A stretch of DNA of 64,000 bases from Novosphingobium sp. CF614 (lineage in GTDB: Bacteria; Pseudomonadota; Alphaproteobacteria; Sphingomonadales; Sphingomonadaceae). The position numbers and the translations under genes are program-made. Under the pieces are notes generated by a model. It did not search any database. It saw nothing but the letters and a program-made list of their open reading frames with translations, and was not told the DNA's origin. This document shows, piece by piece, positions 28,519 through 36,873 of this stretch. Within the stretch, counting starts at the first letter, position 1, and every line of letters begins with the position of its first letter. The stretch is from contig NZ_FOOR01000013.1 in assembly GCF_900113255.1 (NCBI RefSeq), forward strand, positions 1 through 64,000, written 5' to 3'.

Positions 28519-28809
28519 ATGAAGCCTGGAACCCGCCTCAAAAGCGCCGCCTGCGACACCGAAGTCATGGTGATCCGCTGCGCCGACGGCCAGATCGAAT
28601 GCGGCGGCGCGCCGATGGCCGAAGCCAAGCCCGCCGAGCCCGCGCCGCTCGCCGCCGATTTCTCGGCCGGCACGCTGATGGGCAAGCGTTACGTCGATGC
28701 CGACGGCAAGTACGAACTGCTCTGTGTCAAGCCGGGCAAGGGCTCGCTTTCGGTTGACGGCGTCGCGCTGGTCGTCAAGGACGCGAAGCCGCTTCCGGCT
28801 TCCGACTGA
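28519..28809 (+). CDS. Small conserved hypothetical protein heading the CoA-activation operon
   Basis: This 96-residue protein begins MKPGTRLKSAACDTEVMVIR and continues with a Cys-containing turn (CADGQIECGGAPM) and a C-terminal block CVKPGKGSLSVDGVALVVKD. It has no signal peptide or membrane segment. From memory, proteins with this KPGTRLKS start are found next to acyl-CoA synthetases in actinobacteria and sphingomonads, but no function is established to my knowledge. The start is supported by AAGGAA nine bases upstream. It is 29 bp upstream of the acyl-CoA synthetase and is probably co-transcribed. Confidence 0.75.
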   Translation: MKPGTRLKSAACDTEVMVIRCADGQIECGGAPMAEAKPAEPAPLAADFSAGTLMGKRYVDADGKYELLCVKPGKGSLSVDGVALVVKDAKPLPASD

Positions 28810-28838
28810 TCGCCCATCCGCCAAGGCAGCAATATACG

Positions 28839-30338
28839 ATGAACATTGCCCTCCTTCTCGAAATGGCGGCGGAAGCCGCGTCCGATCGTATCTGCCTTGT
28901 CTGCGACGGCAAGCGCTGGACTTATGGCGATCTGCTCGATGCCGCGCGCGGCGCTTTCGAACTGATCCAGGAGAGCGAGGCCGAATACGTCGCGCTGCTG
29001 GACGAAAGCAGCGAGGCGGCGGTGATCGCGGTGTTCGGCGCGGCGCTGGCCGGGGTGCCCTATTGCCCGCTCAACTACCGCCTGCCCGATGCCGACCTGG
29101 CCGCCCTGCTCGGCCGCATCGCACCGGCGCTGGTGATCGGCGACGAGGAACGCGTGACCCGGCTCGCAGGAGATCAGGGCCACACGATCTACTCGCGCGA
29201 GGAATTCACGCTCAAGGCACAGGAAACCGTGCCCGCCGACGACGCGCGCGAGTACGATCCGGGCGAAGGCATCGCCATCCAGCTCTTCACCAGCGGCACC
29301 ACCGCCGCGCCCAAGGCGGCGATCCTGCGCCACTCGAACCTGCTCGGCTACATCCTGGGCACCGTCGAGTTCGCCTCCGCCGACGAGGCGGACGCCGCGC
29401 TGATGGTGGTCCCGCCTTATCACATCGCCGGCATTTCCGCCCTGCTCTCCTCGATCTATGCCCAGCGCAAGATCGTGATGCTGCCCAATTTCTCGCCCGA
29501 AGGCTGGCTGGGCCTGGTGGAGGCCGAGGCGATCACCAATGCCTTCGTGGTGCCGACCATGCTGGCGCGCATCGTCGATGCCATGGAGAAGGGCCTGAAC
29601 GCCGATGTCGCCACGCTGCGCGCGATCGCCTACGGCGGCGGCAAGATGCCGCTGGAGGTGATCCACAAGGCCCTGGAGCGCTTCCCGGGCGCCGGTTTCA
29701 CCAATGCCTACGGCCTTACCGAAACCAGTTCCACCGTCGCGCTGCTTGGCCCCGACGATCACCGCGAGGCGCTGGCGTCCGACGATCCCAAAGTCCGCGC
29801 CCGCCTGACCTCGCTCGGCAAGCCGATCCCGACCGTCGAGATCGAGATTCGCGGCGAGAACGGCGAAGTCCTGCCCGCCGGCGAAGCGGGCGAGATCTAC
29901 GTGCGCGGCGAGCAGGTCTCGGGCGAGTACAAGGAAAAGAGCGCGCTCGACGCGGAAGGGTGGTTCCCCACGCGCGATGCGGGCTACATGGACGAGGACG
30001 GCTACCTGTTCCTGTCCGGCCGGGCCGACGACGTCATCGTGCGCGGCGGGGAAAACATGTCGCCGGGCGAGATCGAGGACGTGCTGCTCACCCACCCGGC
30101 CATCGCCGATGCCTGTGCCTGCGCGATTCCCTCGGTGGAATGGGGCGAGGCGGTGGGCGTCGCCGTGGTCACGCGCGACGGGCACGAGCCGCCGTGCGAG
30201 GCGGAGCTGAAGGACCTCGTGCGCTCGCGCCTGCGTTCCTCGCGCGTGCCCGAGAAAGTCGCCTTCGTCGCGGAGCTGCCCTACAACGAGATGGGCAAGC
30301 TGCTGCGCCGCAAGGTCAAGGAAGTCCTTGCCGACTGA
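28839..30338 (+). CDS. Acyl-CoA synthetase (class I adenylate-forming enzyme)
   Basis: This 499-residue enzyme activates a carboxylic acid to its CoA thioester via an acyl-adenylate. The phosphate-binding loop is LFTSGTTAAPKAA, motif A5 is NAYGLTETSS, the hinge and GRADD region is SGRADDVIVRGGENMSPGEI, and the catalytic Lys is in NEMGKLLRRKVKEV near the end. Size and motifs are complete. It is the second gene of a run of four with overlapping or nearly touching ends. The acid (aromatic, alicyclic or branched) cannot be told from sequence. Confidence 0.93.
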   Translation: MNIALLLEMAAEAASDRICLVCDGKRWTYGDLLDAARGAFELIQESEAEYVALLDESSEAAVIAVFGAALAGVPYCPLNYRLPDADLAALLGRIAPALVIGDEERVTRLAGDQGHTIYSREEFTLKAQETVPADDAREYDPGEGIAIQLFTSGTTAAPKAAILRHSNLLGYILGTVEFASADEADAALMVVPPYHIAGISALLSSIYAQRKIVMLPNFSPEGWLGLVEAEAITNAFVVPTMLARIVDAMEKGLNADVATLRAIAYGGGKMPLEVIHKALERFPGAGFTNAYGLTETSSTVALLGPDDHREALASDDPKVRARLTSLGKPIPTVEIEIRGENGEVLPAGEAGEIYVRGEQVSGEYKEKSALDAEGWFPTRDAGYMDEDGYLFLSGRADDVIVRGGENMSPGEIEDVLLTHPAIADACACAIPSVEWGEAVGVAVVTRDGHEPPCEAELKDLVRSRLRSSRVPEKVAFVAELPYNEMGKLLRRKVKEVLAD

Positions 30339-31536
30339 AACCCTGCCCTCCGGCCCGGCGATACCCCTGTCGCGCTGGGCCGACCGGCAACTGAAAGCCA
30401 TGGCGCGCGAGCACGGCCTGGCCGCGCTTGCCGCGCTGGAAGGCGCCGCCCTGATGGGAGAGCGCGCGTCGAGCGGCGGCTATCGCATCGCCGGACGCGT
30501 TTCCGCCGGAGCAGGCGGCAGCCGGCTGCTGCCGACGCGCGATGGCGGCTGGTTCGCATTGACCTTGATCCGGGACGAAGACCGCGCACTGCTGCCCGCG
30601 TTGCTGGGCGATGCCGGCCTGTCGATCCACGACGATGACGCGATCACCGCGGCAGTGGGACAGCACGATTGCGCCGCGCTGGTCGAGCGCGGCCGCGTCC
30701 TGGGGCTGCCGGTCGCCTCCACCGACGAAACGCCCGCCGCGCCGCCCGTGGAGATCATGACCCTCGGCCCCCGCCGCCGGCGTCCGCCCGGCCACCGCCC
30801 GCTGGTGATCGACCTGTCCGCGATCTGGGCTGGGCCGCTGGCGGGTCATCTGTTCTGGCAGGCCGGCATGGACGTGGTCAAAGTGGAGAGCCGGGGCCGT
30901 CCCGACCTGATCCGGCACGACGATCCGGCGATGTTCGCCCTCGTCAACCAGGGCAAGGCCAACGTCCTGGTCGATTTCTCCAGCGAGCCCGAGAAAGCGG
31001 CGCTGATCGCGCTCATCCGCCGCGCCGACGTGGTGATCGAATCGTCCCGCCCGCGCGCGCTGTTGCACCTGGGCGTCGATGCCGGGGCGCTCGTCCGCGA
31101 AGTGCCGGGGCTGGTCTGGCTTTCAGTGACCGGGCACGGCGCCAGCGGCGATGCGGCGAACTGGGCAGGCATCGGCAACGATTGCGGCGTGGCCGGCGGC
31201 CTGTCGCGCGCGATGGCCGACCTGACCGGCGAGATCGGCTACGTCGGCGACGCCATCGCCGATCCGCTCACCGGCATTCTCGCCGCGCGCGAAGGGCTCA
31301 AGGCCTTGCGCGGCGGCATGGCCCAGCGCATTGGCCTGTCGATGAGCGCGATAGCGGCCATGGCCCTGGCCGAGGAACGCGCGCATGACCGCGCCGCCAT
31401 CGACGCCGAGCTGCGGGCGTGGGGCGAGTCGGGCGGCCGCTTGTTCCCGCAAGTACCGCCCCGCACCCCGCGCGCCGAAGTCCGCGCGCTGGGGGCCGAT
31501 ACCACGCGCTGCCTGCCGGAGCTTGCCCGGTGCTGA
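30328..31536 (+). CDS. CaiB/BaiF-type CoA-transferase with permuted domain order
   Basis: This is a family III CoA-transferase-like protein of 402 residues. The nucleotide-binding core that is N-terminal in ordinary CaiB proteins (PLVIDLSAIWAGPLAGHLFW, then MDVVKVESRGRPD) starts only at residue 158. The first 140 residues (GGWFALTLIRDEDRALLPAL) resemble the region usually near the C terminus. The likely catalytic Asp is D285 in GIGNDCGVAGG. From memory, a similar layout occurs in some actinobacterial CoA-transferases. The start is a TTG overlapping the end of the synthetase by 11 bp; a later ATG would lose about 24 residues. It probably moves CoA between acids in the same pathway. Confidence 0.82.
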   Translation: MPTETLPSGPAIPLSRWADRQLKAMAREHGLAALAALEGAALMGERASSGGYRIAGRVSAGAGGSRLLPTRDGGWFALTLIRDEDRALLPALLGDAGLSIHDDDAITAAVGQHDCAALVERGRVLGLPVASTDETPAAPPVEIMTLGPRRRRPPGHRPLVIDLSAIWAGPLAGHLFWQAGMDVVKVESRGRPDLIRHDDPAMFALVNQGKANVLVDFSSEPEKAALIALIRRADVVIESSRPRALLHLGVDAGALVREVPGLVWLSVTGHGASGDAANWAGIGNDCGVAGGLSRAMADLTGEIGYVGDAIADPLTGILAAREGLKALRGGMAQRIGLSMSAIAAMALAEERAHDRAAIDAELRAWGESGGRLFPQVPPRTPRAEVRALGADTTRCLPELARC

Positions 31537-32969
31537 TCCGCAATGCCGAGGTTTGGCAGGCCGGCCCGGCCGACGTCCGCGTCGAAGCGGGGCGGATCGC
31601 CGCGCTCGGCACGCTGCCGGCCCTGCCCGGCGAAACGATCGTCGATGCATGTGGCGGCGCGCTGCTTCCCGGGCTCCACGATCACCACATCCACCTCGCC
31701 GCGCTGGCCGCGCGCAAGTCTTCGGTCGCTTGCGGCCCGCCGGAGGTCCGCGACGCGCAAGACCTTGCCCGCGCGCTGGACCGCCCGGGGACCGGCTGGC
31801 TGCGGGGCATCGGCTTTCACGAAAGCGTGCTGGGCGGCATCCTGCCCGATGCCGCCGCGCTCGACCGGCTGGTGCCGCACCGGCCCTTGCGCATGCAGCA
31901 CCGCACCGGCCGGATGTGGCTGCTCAATTCGATGGCGCTGGACGAACTGCTGCGCGCCGCCGCGCCGCCGCCGGGGATCGAGCGCGAGGGCGGACGGTTC
32001 ACCGGGCGGCTGTTCGACGAGGACGCCTGGCTGCAGCGCGCGCTGGGCAGCCGGCCCCCCGACTTTTCCGAAGCGAGCCGGGAACTGGCGCGGTACGGCA
32101 TCACCGGCGTGACCGACATGTCACCGCGCAACGACCCGGCGATGGCGGCGCATTTCGCGCGGCAGGCGGCATCGGGCGCGCTGCGGCAGTCGCTCGTCCT
32201 CGCCGGGACGCCCGCGCTGGCGGAGGCGGCTTGCGAGGGATGGCGGCTCGGCCCGGTGAAGCTCCATCTGCACGAAGCCGCCCTGCCCGATTTCGACACG
32301 GCGCTGGCCTTCGTGCGGGCGGGCCATGGCCAGGACCGGCCGGTGGCGGTGCACTGCGTGACCGAGGTGGAGCTGGTCTTCGCTCTGGCCCTGCTGGAGG
32401 AAGCGGGCCACCTGCCGGAAGACCGGATCGAGCATGTCTCGATCGCCGCGCCCGAACTGGTCGCGCGGATGGCGGCGCTCGGAGACGAAGCGGGGCTGCG
32501 CGCCTGCGTGCAACCCCACTTCGTCTCCGAGCGCGGCGACCGTTATCTCGCCGATGTCGAGCCGCGTCACCACGGCGACCTCTATCGCCTGCGCAGCCTG
32601 CGCGAGGCCGGAATCGTCATGGCCGGCGGCAGCGACGCGCCTTACGGCAGCCCCGATCCCTGGACCGCGATGGCGGCGGCGACAAGCCGGCGCACCAGCG
32701 GCGGGGCCGTGATCGGCCGGGACGAGGCGCTGACCCCAGAGCAGGCGCTGGCGCTCTATCTGGCCGATCCGCTCGACCTGGCCCGGCAGCGCCGGGTCGC
32801 GCCGGGCGAGCCCGCCGACCTCTGCCTGCTCGATCGGCCCTGGGCCCAGGCGCGCGCGCGGCCGCGGGGCACGGACGTCGCCGCTACCTGGGTATCAGGG
32901 CGCCTCGTCCACCAGCGCGTCGACAAGGCCCCAGTCGAGCGCTTGCCGGGCGCCGATGCGGCGCCCTGA
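31530..32969 (+). CDS. Amidohydrolase (YtcJ-like, amidohydrolase family 3)
   Basis: This 479-residue TIM-barrel metal hydrolase starts with a GTG that overlaps the CoA-transferase stop by 7 bp. After an N-terminal beta domain (LIRNAEVWQAGPADVRVEAG), the metal-binding motif HDHHIHLAAL lies near residue 50. Further metal or active-site positions include VAVHCVTEVE, RIEHVSIAAP and MAGGSDAPYGSPDPW. Such enzymes cleave amide, formyl or imidate C-N bonds. The last 25 codons overlap the convergent crotonase gene by 75 bp. The substrate is unknown. Confidence 0.88.
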   Translation: MLIRNAEVWQAGPADVRVEAGRIAALGTLPALPGETIVDACGGALLPGLHDHHIHLAALAARKSSVACGPPEVRDAQDLARALDRPGTGWLRGIGFHESVLGGILPDAAALDRLVPHRPLRMQHRTGRMWLLNSMALDELLRAAAPPPGIEREGGRFTGRLFDEDAWLQRALGSRPPDFSEASRELARYGITGVTDMSPRNDPAMAAHFARQAASGALRQSLVLAGTPALAEAACEGWRLGPVKLHLHEAALPDFDTALAFVRAGHGQDRPVAVHCVTEVELVFALALLEEAGHLPEDRIEHVSIAAPELVARMAALGDEAGLRACVQPHFVSERGDRYLADVEPRHHGDLYRLRSLREAGIVMAGGSDAPYGSPDPWTAMAAATSRRTSGGAVIGRDEALTPEQALALYLADPLDLARQRRVAPGEPADLCLLDRPWAQARARPRGTDVAATWVSGRLVHQRVDKAPVERLPGADAAP

Positions 32970-33869
32970 CAGGATCATCAGCAGGGTTCGCTGACGGCCG
33001 ATGCGGCGCGTCAGCGATACGCAGCCGCCGGCGCCGGGAAGGATACCCATGGCCAGTTCGGGAAGCTGGAACCAGGCGCGGGCGGTCGCCGTCACGCGCC
33101 GCGCGAAGGCGGCCAGTTCCAGCCCGGCGCCGACGCAGGCGCCGTCGACGTGAACTTCCAGGCGATCGGCGCAGCGCAGCGCCTCGCGCGCAGGCAGGGT
33201 ATGGCAGCGGATCCTGTGCGCGGTGGCCGGGTCGGTAGTCGTGCCGAACTCCGCCAGTTCCGCGCCCAGGCTGAACGCCTTGCCTTGCGCCCGCAGCAGG
33301 ACGCGCGCGATGGTGGGATCGGCGTTGGCGAGCGCGAAGGCTTCATGCAGGCCGTCGCGCATCGCCCGATCGATCGCGTTTCCCGCCTCGGGCCTGTTCA
33401 GCACGACCACCAGGTCGTCCTCCTCCCGCGCCAGCATCACTCGCCCGGTCGGAGGCACGCGCTCGTCCCGGGGACGCGCGGCGATCCACGCGCGGTGGGC
33501 TTCGCTGCCTTGCAGCATGGCATAGGCGAGCGACTCGACGGTCAGCCCCTGTTCGAGCGGCAGCGCGGGCAGCAGGCGCAGCACTTGCGCCGCGGTCGCG
33601 GCGGCCAGCGGCTGGCGCGCGGCGGCCCGCACGACGGCGTCCGGATCGAACCGTTCGTCCACCACGGCATCCAGCCGCGCGGCGAGCGGATGATCCGGCG
33701 CCCCGATCCCGATCACCGGGCAGGATGGCAGGCTGATGCCGGGGATGTCCGCGCTTTCCCGGGCAAGATCGATCAGCGCGATCGGCCCCCGCCACTGCCC
33801 GGCATCGCTTTCCAGCCGGGCGGCCGGGATGGTGAAGGCGGCGGGAGACGTGGCTTGCATCATGGTCAT
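32895..33869 (-). CDS. Enoyl-CoA hydratase/isomerase (crotonase) with N-terminal extension
   Basis: The crotonase core has the oxyanion-hole motifs GKAFSLGAELAEFG and DGACVGAGLELAAFA and the block LPELAMGILPGAGGCVSL. About 150 residues precede it (from TIPAARLESDAGQWRGPIAL to LTVESLAYAMLQGS), not usual in 260-residue crotonases. The protein ends soon after ALDWGLVDALVDE, so the usual C-terminal helices are short or absent. The start MTMMQATSP (33869) is chosen because the frame upstream shows no conservation. It converges on the amidohydrolase gene with a 75-bp overlap. It probably hydrates or isomerises a CoA ester made by the adjacent operon. Confidence 0.8.
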   Translation of the reverse strand: MTMMQATSPAAFTIPAARLESDAGQWRGPIALIDLARESADIPGISLPSCPVIGIGAPDHPLAARLDAVVDERFDPDAVVRAAARQPLAAATAAQVLRLLPALPLEQGLTVESLAYAMLQGSEAHRAWIAARPRDERVPPTGRVMLAREEDDLVVVLNRPEAGNAIDRAMRDGLHEAFALANADPTIARVLLRAQGKAFSLGAELAEFGTTTDPATAHRIRCHTLPAREALRCADRLEVHVDGACVGAGLELAAFARRVTATARAWFQLPELAMGILPGAGGCVSLTRRIGRQRTLLMILSGRRIGARQALDWGLVDALVDEAP

Positions 33870-34288
33870 GCGAACCCGGCGCCGGGATCGGCACCCTTCG
33901 ACCGGGGGATCGGACCCCGGCCCGGTCTTCGTGTTCCCTGCTCCAATATCACGAACCCGTTTCCCCTTGACCACCCTGGCCCTACCGCCGCGCGGCTTTG
34001 TCCGCCAGCCCCCGGAGGCCTTGACGCCAGACGCCCTGCCGAGGCGGACCGGCGCCCCGACTGGCCGCGAACCTATCGTCCGTGGCCGGCGCGCCTCTTC
34101 CCCGGCCGCGCTGCAGGCCCGGAAAGGGCCCGCAGCAGCGCGCGGAGGCGCGGTCCAGTCAACTACTTATTCGCAGGTGCACAAGACCCCCGGGCCTGCT
34201 CCCAACACACTCCAACGAACGGCATCCACCAAGAAGAACGCCGTCACGTCGCGGGAGGGGCCAGGAAATCACAACCCCGGGGGCGTCG
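33870..34288. other. Gene-free gap between the divergent crotonase and TonB-receptor genes
   Basis: This gap of about 420 bp must hold the promoters of two divergent genes. A frame stays open upstream of the receptor start but has no conservation. I found no convincing -35/-10 pair, hairpin or palindrome. A purine-rich GGGGG lies six bases before the receptor ATG. Nothing else could be assigned. Confidence 0.6.
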
Positions 34289-36703
34289 ATGTTCAGGAAT
34301 GTTCACACCACCTGCCTGCTGACCGCAGGCGTTTCGCTGCTCGCTTTCGCATCGGGAACAGCACAGGCCCGCAGCGACGACGCTGCGGCGTCGGCCAGCG
34401 CCACCGCGAGCGCCGAAGCCGATACCGGCCTCGGCGACATCGTCGTCACCGCCGAGCGGCGCGAAATCAGCCTGCAACAGGCACCGCTTTCGATCAGCGC
34501 GATTTCCAGCGACACGCTGAGGGCGGCGAACGTAACCGACATCACCGGCCTCAACGGCACCGTGCCGGGGTTGGTGATCGCGAAGAGCGGGGGCGGCGAA
34601 CGCATGCTCTCGATCCGCGGCATCGGTTCGGAGACGCCGGAAAACACCAATACCCAGCCCGGCGTTTCCTATCACATCGACGGCGTCTACATCTTCAACT
34701 CGATCGCGGCGAGCGCGGCCTTCATCGACGTCGCCCAGGTCGAAGTGCTGCGCGGGCCGCAAGGCACGCTGTTCGGCCAGGGATCGACCGGCGGCACGAT
34801 CAACGTCGTGTCGATCGACCCTTCGGCCGCCGATTTCAGCGGCAACATCGGCGCCGGCATCGGCAACTACAACTACAAGGAAGGCAACGGCGCGCTCAAC
34901 GTGCCGATCAGCGACACGCTGGCACTGCGCGGCGCCTTCCAGTTCACCAAGCATGACGGCTATGCCCATGCAACGCAGGTTCCCGGCGTCGAGAAGTACG
35001 ACCTCGACGACGAGGACAGCACCGGCTGGCGCATCGGCGCGAAGTGGTCGCCCACGAGCAACCTTTCCGTCACGCTGAACACCATCCAGTACGACAGCAA
35101 CACGCATGGGCCGGCCCAGAAGAACATCCTCGACCCCGAGACCGACCCGCGCGTGCTGACCCAGGACTATCCGGGACGCTCGGTGGTCAAGACCCAGCTC
35201 TACACCGGGGTGGTGCGCTGGGAGACGCCGTTCGCGGTCATCAAGTCGATCACCGGCTTCCAGAAGCTCCATTCCGAACAGGCGTGGGACGCGGACGCGC
35301 TCGATACCGACCTGTTTTTCGCCCAGACCTACAGCCCGCTGAGCTTTACCGGCTATACTTACGACCACGTCGCCCTCTGGCAGGCCGACACCAAGAGCTG
35401 GAGCCAGGAAATCAACATCGCCTCCAACACCGCGGGGCCGTTGAGCTGGGTCGCGGGCGCGGTCTACCTGTGGTCCAAGAACAGCCAGTACATCAACGAA
35501 TACAAGGGTTCGGACGACGATTTCCTGCGTCCGCCGCTGGCGATGAACACCGCCTACGACGACGCGGCGGTGGGCTTCCTGACTTACGCCGAGCTATCGT
35601 CGATCACGCGCGAGGACTATGCGTTCTACGCCCAGGCCACTTACGCGCTGACCGACAAGCTCAAGCTTACCGGCGGCGCGCGCTACAACCATGACAAGGC
35701 CTCCGGCACTTACGACAGCCTGTCGGGCGGCAGTTCGTCGCAGACCTCGGGCAGCTATCTCCAGCCTTCGGCCACCGCGCCGCGCAAGGCCTCGGCCTGG
35801 ACCGGCAAGGCGGCGCTCGAATACCAGTTCGATCCCAGCCACATGGCCTATGCCAGCTTCACCAGGGGCTTCAAGCCCGGCGGCATCAACTCCGGCTCCG
35901 CCTCCGGGTTCGGCGCCTATCCGATCTTCGGCTGGACCGACGCGATCAAGCCGACTTACGCGGAGGAAAAGGTCGATTCCTTCGAAATCGGCACCAAGAA
36001 CCGCTTCATGGGCGATACCCTGCAGCTCAACGCCTCCGCCTTCCTCTACAACTACAAGAACATGCAGTTCCTGGAGGAGGATCCGGTGCTGTTCGCCAAG
36101 GGCATCAGCAATGCGCCCAAGGCGCGCGTCTGGGGCGCCGAGATCGAAGGTTCCTGGCTGGCGACCAGCGCGCTGCGGATCGACGCCTCGGGCTCTTGGC
36201 TGGAAGGCAAGTTCACCGCCCACTACGGCGCGCTCGATCCGACCGCGGCCTCGGCGGCGCAGATCGCGGCGGGCTATCCGGACTACCTGTTCTGGACCAA
36301 CTTCTACGCCGCTTCCGCCGCGCGCGAATCCGCCCGGGTGGACATCGACGGCAACCGCGTGCCCAAGCTTCCGCGCTGGCAGGGCACGATCGCGGCGACC
36401 TATACCGCCGAAATCGGCCCCGGCAAGCTGACGGCGCGCGGGCAGGTGATCTATCGCGGCAGCTACCAGTCCCGCGTGTTCAACACCGGCACGGTGGATC
36501 AAACGCCGGGCTATGCCCAGGTCAACGCGATGCTGAAGTACGAGCCGACCGATACCAACACCGACATAACCCTGCGCGTGACCAACCTGTTCGACAAGAA
36601 CGGCCTCAATTCGCGCGTCACCGATCCCTACGGCAGCAACCAAGTGTTCGATACCTATATCCCGCCGCGCCAACTGATCCTGTCGATCGGCTACAAGTTC
36701 TAG
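34289..36703 (+). CDS. TonB-dependent outer-membrane receptor
   Basis: This 804-residue receptor imports a substrate across the outer membrane using TonB energy. A signal peptide (LLTAGVSLLAFASGTAQA) is followed by a TonB-box-like DIVVTAERR, the plug domain (LSIRGIGSETPENTNTQPGV, then VEVLRGPQGTLFGQGSTGGT) and a long beta-barrel ending in IGYKF with the terminal aromatic residue. The start at 34289 gives this signal peptide. Sphingomonads have many such receptors, and those inside catabolic islands usually take up the aromatic or terpenoid growth substrate. It is followed by a strong terminator and an MFS carrier. Confidence 0.95.
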   Translation: MFRNVHTTCLLTAGVSLLAFASGTAQARSDDAAASASATASAEADTGLGDIVVTAERREISLQQAPLSISAISSDTLRAANVTDITGLNGTVPGLVIAKSGGGERMLSIRGIGSETPENTNTQPGVSYHIDGVYIFNSIAASAAFIDVAQVEVLRGPQGTLFGQGSTGGTINVVSIDPSAADFSGNIGAGIGNYNYKEGNGALNVPISDTLALRGAFQFTKHDGYAHATQVPGVEKYDLDDEDSTGWRIGAKWSPTSNLSVTLNTIQYDSNTHGPAQKNILDPETDPRVLTQDYPGRSVVKTQLYTGVVRWETPFAVIKSITGFQKLHSEQAWDADALDTDLFFAQTYSPLSFTGYTYDHVALWQADTKSWSQEINIASNTAGPLSWVAGAVYLWSKNSQYINEYKGSDDDFLRPPLAMNTAYDDAAVGFLTYAELSSITREDYAFYAQATYALTDKLKLTGGARYNHDKASGTYDSLSGGSSSQTSGSYLQPSATAPRKASAWTGKAALEYQFDPSHMAYASFTRGFKPGGINSGSASGFGAYPIFGWTDAIKPTYAEEKVDSFEIGTKNRFMGDTLQLNASAFLYNYKNMQFLEEDPVLFAKGISNAPKARVWGAEIEGSWLATSALRIDASGSWLEGKFTAHYGALDPTAASAAQIAAGYPDYLFWTNFYAASAARESARVDIDGNRVPKLPRWQGTIAATYTAEIGPGKLTARGQVIYRGSYQSRVFNTGTVDQTPGYAQVNAMLKYEPTDTNTDITLRVTNLFDKNGLNSRVTDPYGSNQVFDTYIPPRQLILSIGYKF

Positions 36704-36730
36704 GCTTCCTTCTCCCTCCGGGAAGCGCGG

Positions 36731-36766
36731 GAGGGCGTGGCGGACTACCGCCACGCCCTCTTTTTT
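36731..36766 (+). terminator. Strong rho-independent terminator after the TonB receptor
   Basis: GAGGGCGTGGCGG pairs perfectly with CCGCCACGCCCTC around the loop ACTA, followed directly by six Ts. It lies 28 bp after the receptor stop and separates it from the MFS gene. Confidence 0.95.
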
Positions 36767-36873
36767 CGGCACCGGGGGCCACGATCAACTCTTCTTGCGC
36801 GAGTCACCAAGAGCGCGGTCGCCGTCCGTGCGAACCTCCGCCGGTCGATTTCCAGGACGCAGCAGGAGCTTCT

